The position numbers were made by a program, and so were the translations under genes. A stretch of 37,584 nt of DNA from an uncultured cyanobacterium (GTDB taxonomy: Bacteria > Cyanobacteriota > Cyanobacteriia > PCC-6307 > Cyanobiaceae), in assembly GCA_903856805.1 (NCBI GenBank), contig CAIOCZ010000088.1, positions 1-37,584 of the forward strand, written 5' to 3'. Within the stretch, counting starts at the first letter, position 1; each line of letters begins with the position of its first letter. Under the pieces are notes generated by a model. It was not told the origin of the DNA, ran no database searches, and saw only the letters and a program-made list of their open reading frames with translations. Below, one piece after another: positions 1 to 7,916 of the stretch.

Positions 1-18
1 CGTGTCGCCTCCAGCGTC

Positions 19-56
19 ATCGCCCCTGGTTGTCGCCGGCGACAACCAGGGGCGAT
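19..56. repeat. 38-bp perfect palindrome
   Basis: The two 19-base arms are exact reverse complements with no loop; the arm begins ATCGCCCCTGGTTG. It could be a bidirectional terminator for a gene left of the window, a protein-binding site, or the scar of a mobile element. No T-run follows on either side, so the terminator reading is weak. The 175 bases between it and the first pseudogene hold no convincing gene. Confidence 0.8.
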
Positions 57-231
57 CAGTTCCCCTCACCGGCCAACTTGATTGACGCCAATCGGCCAAG
101 GGGCTTGACGCGGGACAGGTGTCCACCTCTGGATACGCCTGTGGATCAAGCATGCCCTCAGTCCTCCTTCGCCGCCAGGTGGGGAAACAGCCTGCTCTCA
201 GAGATGCTGCTTGCATCAACGGCAGTTCTGA

Positions 232-745
232 TCATCGTTGAGGCCATCTAAGGAGCTGGTACTTCTGCAGCCGGCTGTTGGGGGTATCCGGCAAGGTGTA
301 GCCGATCTCGTCTCGATCCAGGAGCTGGCGGATCGTGCGGTTGAGTGCCCCGGAGACGGCATCTCGCCCAAGGGCATGGGCAATTTCAGACTTACTCAAG
401 GGCCCGTCGGCCAGGGCTTGGAGCACGAAGTGGCCTAGTCCGCCCTCCGCCAGCGACTCTGCCCCTGGGCTGGGGAGCTGGGTTGGGCTAGGGGCAGAGT
501 CACCCGAAAACGCAGGCCTACCTCTTCAAACAGGGGTGGCGGCAGGTGTTGGCTGGCGGCTTCCTCCAGGATCACAGGGATACCACTGCCCCACTGCTCG
601 ATCAGGCCGAGTTCGCGGAACACGCGACTGATCACGCGATTGCGCAGGCGGCTGATTCCGCGGGGGAGATCTTCGAGGCTCAGGCCAGGAATCAGCACAC
701 CTGGGTTTTCAATTTCGATTCGGTCGTCAAAGGAGGGTTTGATCT
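232..745 (-). pseudogene. 3' remnant of AlbA_2/RecG-like ATP-binding regulator, frameshifted
   Basis: Read on the minus strand, the stretch from about 745 to 435 encodes a segment containing DDRIEIENPGVL and, further on, IEQWGSGIPVI. These are hallmarks of the C-terminal ATPase-like domain of AlbA_2 (DUF4062/RecG-like) transcriptional regulators. The matching C-terminal winged helix (LSKSEIAHALG to the end) lies at 426-232 but in another frame. The first frame stops at about 435, so a frameshift separates the two halves. The N-terminal half of the family, including the AlbA_2 domain, is absent; upstream of residue DDRIE the reading frame no longer resembles the family. I read it as a decayed remnant. 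Such regulators often accompany defence or mobile loci. Confidence 0.7.
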
Positions 746-804
746 GCGTGGGTTGTGAGCAACTCAATAGCGAATCTCGGCATATTAAACTGCTCATTAC
801 GGCA

Positions 805-1329
805 TCAAAGAAATTTGCGAAGATCAGGAGCAGCGCTAGCCGGCTTTTGCGCAGCGATAATTGCAGATCTGACGCCCCACGCTTTTTCCAATTTCTCCCT
901 ATCACGCTTGTCGATCTTGCGGGTCGAGACGATGACTGAACTCTCTCTGACTCGACGATTGATTGGGGCTAAGCTGGCTAAATGGGAAACGGCATCAGAA
1001 TACTCTTGCCTAGAATTAACAACAAAGGCTATCTGCTCATACGCATCTTCGAGATGACTTCCTTTCAGTTCAACCAATAAGACATCAATCTGATGAGATC
1101 GGAACAAGACGAACATCCCGTCACACTTCTTCCGATTGTCCGTGAAGACACATCCATCGAGGGCGACGGCAAGAGCAGCTTCGTTCTTCTTGGGCCTAAA
1201 GACAACGTGAATTCCCGCGTCCAGGAAGCACAGATCACCGCAGCAGAGATCGCAGGGCATCTTGTTTGCCAGGCAGATACATCGAGCCAGGTTTGCCGGG
1301 ACAAGAGCGGGCCGTGCTGATGTAGTCAT
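805..1329 (-). CDS. Small Cys-rich protein, candidate PD-(D/E)xK nuclease partner of the upstream ATPase
   Basis: A 174-residue protein starting three bases after the stop of the AAA ATPase gene, so the two are almost certainly co-translated. I do not recognise a named family. Visible features are a cysteine cluster near the N-terminus (C17, C19, C26, C29, C30, C34), suggestive of metal binding, then C60 and C69, followed by D70, a hydrophobic strand and E87-L88-K89-G90, with Q99 in the next helix. The order D - (E)xK - Q is the layout of PD-(D/E)xK nuclease cores, so DNA or RNA cleavage is a reasonable inference, though not shown. ATPase-nuclease pairs of this kind (for example Septu PtuA-PtuB, where the partner is HNH) act in phage defence. 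Its GC content is lower than that of the eCIS genes, consistent with separate acquisition. It could also be a non-enzymatic partner. Confidence 0.6.
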   Translation of the reverse strand: MTTSARPALVPANLARCICLANKMPCDLCCGDLCFLDAGIHVVFRPKKNEAALAVALDGCVFTDNRKKCDGMFVLFRSHQIDVLLVELKGSHLEDAYEQIAFVVNSRQEYSDAVSHLASLAPINRRVRESSVIVSTRKIDKRDREKLEKAWGVRSAIIAAQKPASAAPDLRKFL

Positions 1330-1332
1330 AAT

Positions 1333-2592
1333 TTAGCCTGCCTCTCCTTGAGAAGCCTTAAGCGCTTCCCACTCGAGATCACGCATCAAATCATAAAGAT
1401 GGGAGACATCATTGAAATTGTCGATAAGCGTGTCAGCAGTCAAACCCTCCTCTCTATCCATTAAATCAATCTGACTGTCGCGAGTAATTTGATAGACTGC
1501 TGTATCATTAGGATCAAGAGGATAAAGGTTGCGAATATGCGTCCAGTCCTCGCTTTCGCCGGATTTGGGAAGCAGCTTGTCGACAGCGAATCTCTTGAGT
1601 AGATTGTTTATGCCTTCAACAACAACTGAACTATGCGTTGTTAAGATAAACTGTGTATTAGGAAAGCACCTGAGCAGATCGGAGACAACTCTTTGCTGCC
1701 AAGCAGGATGGAGGTGAAGGTCAACCTCATCAATCATGACGATGGCCTCTGCCGCCAAGGGATCTTCCAAGTGGGGATTTGCGCCGGCCATACGCCAGCT
1801 AAGGTCGATGGCTAGGCCCAGCATTGTTTTGTATCCATCACTGAGTTGGTCGATCTCCAGCTCCTCGCCGTCCTGGCTGACGACAAAGCGCAAGGGATTA
1901 AGGGTGAACCTTGGATTTGAGAGATTTGGAAAGAGAGTTGTTATACATCTGCGAACAGCATTAAGTTCTGGCAATGTGGCATCAAAGTCTCGCCTTTCCT
2001 GTTTAAAACGGCTTTCTTCATTCTCCTTGTTGTAAAACCAGATCAAAGCCGAGCGAAACCTGCTAGTTGATTTGAGTGCATCAGCCAGGGATTCAAAGCG
2101 ACTGTGGTCTTTGGGAAAACCTCTCCTCCTCACGGGTGAGTAATCGAGCCATGCGCGGTTGACCCCATATTGAACGATCACGGGGAGTTGAAATGGTAAG
2201 CCAAGGTTCCATGGATCGAGGATTGATTCCTGAAGATAGCGGTGCAGCTGTTTGACCCCAAGTCCCGCTTTAATTTGTATGGCTGTCCTCTTGCTTTTGT
2301 CTCTCTTTTGCATCCGATCCCAGCCAACACCCGTGCTAGCAACAACCTTGATTCGAGTGTAGGGTGCAAGTTTTCCATCGTGTTGATGGATATCACCACG
2401 AGTCTTGAAGTCGATGCCTTTTACTTCTGGAAGATAGGTAAGAATTTCTCCGAGTGCGATAGCAATAGCATCCAGAAATGTGGTCTTGCCAGTACCATTT
2501 TCACCAATCAGCAGCGTCAGACGTGAGCCAAGCTCTAGGCAGCTGGAGGCTTTAGAGCGGAAATTGTCGAGGCTGACGTTTTTGAGCTTCAC
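1333..2592 (-). CDS. AAA ATPase of SMC/OLD type (COG3950-like)
   Basis: A 419-residue ABC-type ATPase. Walker A is GENGTGKT at residues 30-37. A signature-like SDGYK is at 251-255, Walker B ends with D288-E289 in IDEVDLHLHP, and the switch histidine is H320 in TTHSS. The short span between the motifs lacks the long coiled coils of SMC or RecF-type repair proteins. This matches the compact ATPases found in defence pairs. The start is GTG, 63 bases after the pglX stop, with no obvious Shine-Dalgarno sequence, and the stop is three bases before the small Cys-rich gene. Location after pglX, where pglZ would normally be, suggests that it was inserted into or replaced the tail of the BREX operon. 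The likely role is the sensor or motor half of an ATPase-nuclease module; this is inferred from context. Confidence 0.85.
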   Translation of the reverse strand: MKLKNVSLDNFRSKASSCLELGSRLTLLIGENGTGKTTFLDAIAIALGEILTYLPEVKGIDFKTRGDIHQHDGKLAPYTRIKVVASTGVGWDRMQKRDKSKRTAIQIKAGLGVKQLHRYLQESILDPWNLGLPFQLPVIVQYGVNRAWLDYSPVRRRGFPKDHSRFESLADALKSTSRFRSALIWFYNKENEESRFKQERRDFDATLPELNAVRRCITTLFPNLSNPRFTLNPLRFVVSQDGEELEIDQLSDGYKTMLGLAIDLSWRMAGANPHLEDPLAAEAIVMIDEVDLHLHPAWQQRVVSDLLRCFPNTQFILTTHSSVVVEGINNLLKRFAVDKLLPKSGESEDWTHIRNLYPLDPNDTAVYQITRDSQIDLMDREEGLTADTLIDNFNDVSHLYDLMRDLEWEALKASQGEAG

Positions 2593-2655
2593 GATTGTAT
2601 GTGGATTGAATGGATTCTAGGCTTGAATTGCCCATGGCAACGCATTGCCATCAGC

Positions 2656-5600
2656 TCACTCCTCCTTCGCCGCCAGCCCCGGGATCGGCGCAAGCACGTC
2701 CTGGAGTTTGAGGTAGTTCACCTTCACGCCATCATCGAGGTCCAGCTCGATGCGCTGCTGGGCCAGGGGCAGCAGCGCATCCTGTTCCCAGGTTTGGCAG
2801 TCCTTGAGCACCTTGGTGATTTTTTCGGCCTCCTTGCGGGCGGCGGTGCGGTCGCGGCTGGGGAGGGAATCGTTGAGTTGATCGAGGCCGAGCTGGGCTT
2901 GGCGGGCTTCCAGTTTCTGCAGGTAGGGGCGGAAGTAGTTGTTGAGAACGAGGTTGAGGGTGTCTTTGGTGTAGCGGTGCAGGTAGATCAGGCAGGCGAA
3001 GCCACCCCTTGAGGGGCCAGCGGGGCTTTGCACCAGCCAGTAGATCGGGCGTTTTTTGTAGGTTTGCAGGTGATCTTTGTAGAAGTCGCTGCAGAAATAT
3101 TTGCGGAGGTCTTTGCCGAGGGCGGTTTCGATGAAGGCCAGATCGGTGTTGAGGGAGCTGGCGGGGAAGGTGACGCGCAGGAACTCGCGGCTGCGGGCGA
3201 CGATGTCGTCTTCAAACCACTCGCCATCGAGCACGGGGATGATGCCGTCGTTGTCGGGTTGGAAGCTGAGATCGCCAGTGCTTTTGCCGACTTTGGCGAC
3301 GTAGTTCTCCAAGGTGTCGCCGGCATTGGCGAGGATCAGGCCGGGGTGATCGAGGCTGTAGCGGCCCATCATGCAGCCGGTGGCGTAGGAGAGAAATGCC
3401 GCTACATCTTTACGTTGATCGGCGCGGGCGAGGGTGATTTGATCTTCAGGCACTTCGGGTTGTAACTCGCCGTCGAGGCCATAGGCGGCGATTAAGAGTT
3501 GGTTGTTCTCCGTCTCCAGCCCCTGCATTCGGCGAATAGCATCGCTGCATTGCGCCTCCAAATTCCGCCAGCTCGCCTCTAGAACTAGCTGTATCATTGC
3601 TGCCCTGAGCAAAGGTAGGTCTTTGAAATCCCAGGAGGTCTCGACGTTGTCCCAGTCAGCGTTGGCGATTTCAACGAGTTCTCCAATGATCGGCGATATG
3701 ATCTGGTGATCCAGCAGTGCCGCTGGGATTGATTTAAAATCACCTACTCCAAAGCTGACGCTTGGATTTAAGATCTTAGTTACATGTGCGGCGAACACGC
3801 TATTGCACAGTGAAAGTATTTGCTCCGCTGAACAGCCTGGAGAAGGGAAGGCCATCATGCCTTTGATATTAGACGTAAAACCTGAAGGATAGGCCCGGAA
3901 AGAAGTAGCTGCGGTGGTTATCTCGGACCAGGAAATGAACGGCGAGAAGTAGTAGCCATCATCGTGTACCACAAAGTTGGGGTTGCCGTTTAGGTAGGGG
4001 TATTTCTCCAAGACCAGAGCTTTTATCCGCTCACCGTTGTTTCCCCAGTCAACTAAATATTCCCTATTCCCGGCCCACTTCCTAAAGGCTCCACCCTTAT
4101 TGTGCGGAAACCATTTCTTTTGGCTTTCCTGAGCTTCAAGGCTTGTAGTGGCTGAATAGCAAGTATTTGATATACCCACCTCCCACCAAAAGCGCAAGAA
4201 TAGTTCGTTGTCAGATGTCATCAGTCCCACCCTTGCGTTAACACACTGTCCGAGTGGTTGACACTTCTCAAACAGATGCAAGATCTTTTCGCCCGTCCAG
4301 TATGCAAAAGGGCTCCCAGGCATCTTGCTAAAGTCTGCCGCAGCGACCGCGTACAAATCTCCCTTCGCGACCTTGTCAAAGAACACTTTTTGTTTATCTG
4401 TGGACTGTGGAACGTCGTTCAGATTCAGATAACGTCCATCCATCTCGATCGAAGAATTGCAGAGGACGAAGGCACATGCTTGGGCTATCTTTGAATTCAT
4501 CTCTGGAAAGCTGTTGTAGCCGATTTGCATAAGCGTGATCGGCGGACTGGCATTAATTAAGCGTTCCCGAAGTTTTTCAAATGAAGAGAGGAACATCCAT
4601 GCCTGCATGGTCACCATTGACAGAAGCCCATGAGGCAAGGCAAGTTTTGTGTTTCTGTCGATGAACATGGCGAACAAGTCTGCCTTTGAATCTGAATAGG
4701 ATGCTTTTGCAAATGCCTTCAGTTTCGCATTCATTGCACCGCCTCCCAAATACGGCGGATTAGCCACGACGATGTGATACCGCTGGGTGAGCGCCTCGGC
4801 ATGTTCGAGTACGCGCAGGACTTTGAGGTGCGTCTCGCGCAAGAAGATCTGACCGCCGAGGTCTTTTGCATCGATGGCTCGGCGCATGTTGGCGATGGCC
4901 CGTTCATCGAGACACGGCTGGATGAGAGATCCGAAGTTCTTCGCCTCCTCGAACTGGTGGAGCAGCTTGAATAGGTTTGGATCGAATAGCTCACCGAGGT
5001 CGAGTGCATCGATATAGTCGTTCAGCTCGCCTTCTTCAAATCGCACATCCTGCAGCTCGATGATCTGGGGCTGCACCAGCTGTCCTGGCTGGAAGAAACG
5101 ACGCGATTGTTCCCGGGCCTTGAGTACTAAAGCCAGACCAGCCAACTGGGCTGCGCGAGGGCAAATGTCCAGCCCATAGAGATTGTGCTGCAGGATCAAT
5201 CCGGGGATTTCAGCCGCCGCATAGCCTTCCTCTGTGTAGATGTGGCTGAGCAGATCAAAGGCATAGGTGAGCATGTGCCCGCTGCCACAGGCGGGATCCA
5301 GCAGTTTGATGTCTTCTGGTTTGGTGATCTGTAGAAAGTCGCTTTCTGCTTCCCCTTCGATGTAGTACGGCATCTGGTCTCGCAGCTTCGACTCCGGCCG
5401 GTTCAGCAGCCAGAGCCGCCCCAGTGAGTTCTCCACCAGATAGTGCACGATCCAGTGGGGCGTGAACAGCTGGGTGACAGCCGGGATGTCCTCAGAAGGC
5501 ACCGCTTTCTTGCGGGCCATCACCTCATCTTTCTTTTCGGCGATATAGAACTGATACAACCAGCCCAGAATCTCGACGTCCTCGCAATCGCCGTCGCTGA

Positions 5601-6183
5601 TCTCACGGCGAAACCCGCCAGCAATCGAGCCATCACTGAGCAGGTCGTCCGGCAACAACAACTCGCTGGCATCATCCAGCCCTTCAAACAGATTCGGCAG
5701 CAGCTGGTGATAGGAGCGGCACACCGCCAGGATCAGCTCGCGATACACCTCCCCCTGGGGATCGGCGCCGGCCGTGGCCGTGGGGAGCCGGCCATCGAGC
5801 AGGCCCTGCAAGCGCGCCTCATCCGTGTGGGGTTGCAGTTCAGCGGGCAGGCTGCCGCTGCGCAGCAGTTTCAGCACTTCGGGCTGGGTTTCTGACTCCG
5901 TCTGCGCCATCAACACCCTGGCGCCGAAGGGATGCCAACCCCGGGCATCGAGATAACGCAGTGCCGCCAGGCGGTTGAACCAGCTGTAGGCCACCCGCTC
6001 CAGCAGCTCCTGGCGATTTGTTGCCTCCTGCTGCCGCAGCTCCTCGATCGGGCCGGCGGCGGTGGTCAGCGTGTCGGCGCTGGCCTGGTGCAGCAACAGG
6101 TCCAGCTTGCGGCCCACCGCCTCGATCAGCTGCCGCCGCATCGCCGGGGCGAAGGTCTTGAGGGCGGCGGTGTTGACGGGCAT
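2656..6183 (-). CDS. pglX: BREX-1 adenine-specific DNA methyltransferase PglX
   Basis: A 1175-residue N6-adenine methyltransferase that marks host DNA at the BREX site and is needed for phage restriction in type 1 BREX. Motif I is D296-PACGSG, which binds S-adenosylmethionine, and motif IV is N475-PPY, the catalytic loop. The N-terminal helical region (QELLERVAYSWFNRLAALRY) and full length match the family. The segment from about residue 483 to 870, the region expected to carry target recognition, is clearly lower in GC than both flanks, suggesting specificity exchange by recombination. The ATG at 6183 has no good Shine-Dalgarno sequence. Its partners brxA, brxB and brxC lie 24 kb upstream on the same strand. 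A second copy of this gene's first 30 or so codons lies at 7048-6951. Confidence 0.95.
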   Translation of the reverse strand: MPVNTAALKTFAPAMRRQLIEAVGRKLDLLLHQASADTLTTAAGPIEELRQQEATNRQELLERVAYSWFNRLAALRYLDARGWHPFGARVLMAQTESETQPEVLKLLRSGSLPAELQPHTDEARLQGLLDGRLPTATAGADPQGEVYRELILAVCRSYHQLLPNLFEGLDDASELLLPDDLLSDGSIAGGFRREISDGDCEDVEILGWLYQFYIAEKKDEVMARKKAVPSEDIPAVTQLFTPHWIVHYLVENSLGRLWLLNRPESKLRDQMPYYIEGEAESDFLQITKPEDIKLLDPACGSGHMLTYAFDLLSHIYTEEGYAAAEIPGLILQHNLYGLDICPRAAQLAGLALVLKAREQSRRFFQPGQLVQPQIIELQDVRFEEGELNDYIDALDLGELFDPNLFKLLHQFEEAKNFGSLIQPCLDERAIANMRRAIDAKDLGGQIFLRETHLKVLRVLEHAEALTQRYHIVVANPPYLGGGAMNAKLKAFAKASYSDSKADLFAMFIDRNTKLALPHGLLSMVTMQAWMFLSSFEKLRERLINASPPITLMQIGYNSFPEMNSKIAQACAFVLCNSSIEMDGRYLNLNDVPQSTDKQKVFFDKVAKGDLYAVAAADFSKMPGSPFAYWTGEKILHLFEKCQPLGQCVNARVGLMTSDNELFLRFWWEVGISNTCYSATTSLEAQESQKKWFPHNKGGAFRKWAGNREYLVDWGNNGERIKALVLEKYPYLNGNPNFVVHDDGYYFSPFISWSEITTAATSFRAYPSGFTSNIKGMMAFPSPGCSAEQILSLCNSVFAAHVTKILNPSVSFGVGDFKSIPAALLDHQIISPIIGELVEIANADWDNVETSWDFKDLPLLRAAMIQLVLEASWRNLEAQCSDAIRRMQGLETENNQLLIAAYGLDGELQPEVPEDQITLARADQRKDVAAFLSYATGCMMGRYSLDHPGLILANAGDTLENYVAKVGKSTGDLSFQPDNDGIIPVLDGEWFEDDIVARSREFLRVTFPASSLNTDLAFIETALGKDLRKYFCSDFYKDHLQTYKKRPIYWLVQSPAGPSRGGFACLIYLHRYTKDTLNLVLNNYFRPYLQKLEARQAQLGLDQLNDSLPSRDRTAARKEAEKITKVLKDCQTWEQDALLPLAQQRIELDLDDGVKVNYLKLQDVLAPIPGLAAKEE

Positions 6184-6482
6184 GGAGGGGGGGCGGGTGT
6201 GCAGGACAAGGCATGGGCCAGCAGGGCCTGGCGCTCGACCTCTGCTACGGCGCTGCTCCAGCCCTTGAGATTAGGTGCCGCTCCATCAGCAGCAATGCCG
6301 CTGCCCACCACCACGATCTCGCCGCACTGATCGCCCCCCCGATCGCCACCGATGTTGCCACTGTGATCGCCGTCATCGCCTAGGCTTCAGCAACTGAAAA
6401 TGAGAGAAACAGAGTTGCGCGAAGAGCGGCAATTAGCATTCCACCCTTTATATCAACACTGCTGCCAAGCACCTTATCTTAA
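6184..6482. other. Intergenic region between pglX and the transporter pseudogene
   Basis: About 300 bases between two divergent reading frames. It should hold the pglX promoter now that pglX is cut off from brxABC, but I see no strong -35/-10 pair. The part next to pglX is GC-rich with G-runs and short repeated GATCG motifs, while 6385-6480 is AT-richer. No gene is supported here. Confidence 0.4.
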
Positions 6483-6920
6483 ATGAGCCCAATCCCCGCC
6501 CTGCCGCTTTAGTTTACCTGGGCTTTTTTATCTGCGCTTTTTGGAACGGTATCTGCGGTAATTGGCAGGATTGGACTCGAGAGTGTCGATGCTGATCTAG
6601 CCACCCTAATCCGCACCATTGTCATCGCGATCTTTCTGCCATTGCTCATTCTAGCAACCGCAAAATTAAGCAGACCATTCGCGTTATCCCAGCAAGCTTG
6701 GCTATTCATTGTGCTTTCGGGTCTGGGCAGTGGCTTATCATCGTTCTGCTTTTTTAGAGCCCTGAAGCAAGGGGACGCTTCGTTAGTCGTGCCCGTTGAT
6801 CGACTAAGCCTGATGGTGGCTTTAGTAGGCTTTGCTTTTCTTGGTGAACGCCCTTCGGTGATGGGCTGGGCAGGCTTGCTGTTTGTCGCTGGGGGCGGAA
6901 TACTCTTATCGCTTGCGTAG
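6483..6920 (+). pseudogene. EamA-type small DMT transporter with amber codon 10
   Basis: Reading from the ATG at 6483 gives a 145-codon frame that encodes a half-size drug/metabolite transporter of the EamA (COG2510-like) group. It has roughly five hydrophobic segments, including WAFLSALFGTVSAVIG near the start and WAGLLFVAGGGILLSLA at the end. Codon 10 (6510-6512) is TAG, and no ATG, GTG or TTG follows in frame before the first membrane segment. The first usable start is TTG at 6642, which would remove two membrane segments. Homologues normally begin right before the TWAFLSA-like sequence, so the start codon itself may have been lost. Composition is lower in GC than neighbours. The gene is wedged between the intact pglX and the pglX 5' duplicate and points the opposite way. 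Confidence 0.75.
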
Positions 6921-6950
6921 TTGCCAAGCCGGTCTGCGGCATTCGGCATG

Positions 6951-7048
6951 GCAGCAGAAGATCCAGCTTGCGGCCCACCGCCTCGATCAGCTGCCGCCGC
7001 ATCGCCGGGGCGAAGGTTTTGAGGGCGGCGGCATTGACGGCTATGGGG
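6951..7048 (-). pseudogene. Duplicate of the pglX 5' end, start codon lost
   Basis: This 98-base stretch is nearly identical to 6090-6187, the first 30 or so codons of pglX, differing at only about ten positions. In translation it preserves KTFAPAMRRQLIEAVGRKLD. The ATG start has become ATA and the frame diverges after the LDLL codons. It is therefore the 5' stump of a second pglX on the same strand, located on the brxC side of the intact gene. It may be what is left of the original pglX of the operon, or the scar of a tandem duplication. It cannot encode a methyltransferase. Confidence 0.85.
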
Positions 7049-7133
7049 GGTTTGGGGGTGGTGCGGGAGAAGGTGGTGGGTTCTGGCTAGGCTCATTTCG
7101 TCGTTGTGGTCCGGTGGTTTGCCGGAGCGTCCG

Positions 7134-7343
7134 ATGGGCTCAGACCTGCTCAACCTGCCCCTGCCCCAGCGCCTGGAACTTGTGCAGGACCTGTGGGATT
7201 CGATCGCCGCAGAGCAGCAGGGTCCTGCCGCCAGCCTGCAGGAGCAGCGGCTGGTGGCCGAACGGCTGGAGGCCTTCCGCCAGGACGGGCACCCCGGCGA
7301 GGATGCCCTGAAGCTGTTGGAGGAGCTGGAACAGGCACTCTGA
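7134..7343 (+). CDS. Addiction module antitoxin (TIGR02574-like)
   Basis: A 69-residue protein with LPLPQRLELVQDLWDSI near the N-terminus and LKLLEELEQAL at the end, the pattern of the short helical antitoxins of ParE/RelE-type modules. I chose the ATG at 7134; a longer frame from 7104 adds ten residues without family character. It lies 26 bases upstream of the toxin gene in the same direction and should neutralise that toxin and repress the pair. No lesion is visible. Confidence 0.8.
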   Translation: MGSDLLNLPLPQRLELVQDLWDSIAAEQQGPAASLQEQRLVAERLEAFRQDGHPGEDALKLLEELEQAL

Positions 7344-7369
7344 CAGGGCGCTAAATCGCGGTTGCACCC

Positions 7370-7672
7370 ATGCGGGTTCTGATACGCCCAGAGGCGCGAG
7401 ACGATCTCCGCAACGCTTCGGCTTGGTATGCCAAGCAGGGTCCTGGTCTGGGCCTTAGCTTTCTGGCCGCCATTCGCCAGCAACTGCTGCAGATCAGGGA
7501 GAGACCGGAAGCCTTCCCAATTTTTCAAAGCCAAACCCGCCGCGCTCTGATCAAGCGCTTCCCCTACGGAATCATCTTCCTCGTGCAGCGTGACCAGGAA
7601 CGCATCATCGTCCTGGCTGTCCTGCATTGTGGCCGGGACCCGCTTCTTTGGCAGGCACGATCGCAGTTTTGA
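7370..7672 (+). CDS. ParE/RelE-family toxin
   Basis: A 100-residue toxin of the ParE/RelE superfamily. Visible family features are the N-terminal RPEARDDLRNASAWY helix, the central ERPEAFPIF turn, and the C-terminal strands with RRALIKRFPYGIIF and VLAVLHCGRDPLLW. ParE members act on DNA gyrase and RelE members on ribosome-bound mRNA; the sequence resembles ParE more closely, but the target is inferred. It is paired with the antitoxin directly upstream. The pair appears complete in a strip where every neighbour is broken, which fits selection by addiction. Confidence 0.85.
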   Translation: MRVLIRPEARDDLRNASAWYAKQGPGLGLSFLAAIRQQLLQIRERPEAFPIFQSQTRRALIKRFPYGIIFLVQRDQERIIVLAVLHCGRDPLLWQARSQF

Positions 7673-7733
7673 GTTCAGCATCCCCAGCCCTTCGATGATC
7701 AGCTGATCCTTCTCAAGGATCGAGGGCGCCAGA

Positions 7734-7916
7734 TCAGTCAACGAGCAACCACAGGGCCTCACGGCCGCCAGCCACCGCCTCGCAGCTCAGGCGGCGATCG
7801 AAGCTCACCAGCCGGCCGCCGTGGTGCACCGCCAGGGCCAGCAGGGCGATCAGCACGTTCACATCCAGCAGGGCCGGGCCCATGGCTGGTCGTTGCCCCA
7901 GCTGTTCCTGGCTCAT
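7734..7916 (-). pseudogene. VapC-type PIN toxin with internal deletion
   Basis: The 60-codon frame begins with an ATGA overlap with vapB and reads LLDVNVLIALL, the N-terminal PIN strand with its first catalytic aspartate. It then jumps directly to ALAVHHGGRLVSFDRRL, which is the C-terminal part of a PIN domain. A normal VapC has about 130 residues, so roughly the middle half, with the central acidic residues, is missing in frame. The junction lies in the similar sequences gccctgctgg/ccctgg, which suggests a slippage or short-repeat deletion. The product is unlikely to be an active RNase. Confidence 0.8.

Noticed and set aside
30-251. Plus-strand 73-codon frame
   Set aside because: It begins inside the palindrome, has no recognisable feature, and overlaps the AlbA_2 remnant.
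6126-6314. Minus-strand frame overlapping the pglX start, with repeated Gly-Asp pairs
   Set aside because: It could be the tail of a small gene but ends inside pglX in another frame, and I could not match it to a family.
6509-7762. Minus-strand open frame of 417 codons
   Set aside because: It runs antisense across the transporter pseudogene and the ParE pair and includes the pglX stump only in part; its product has low complexity and no family character.
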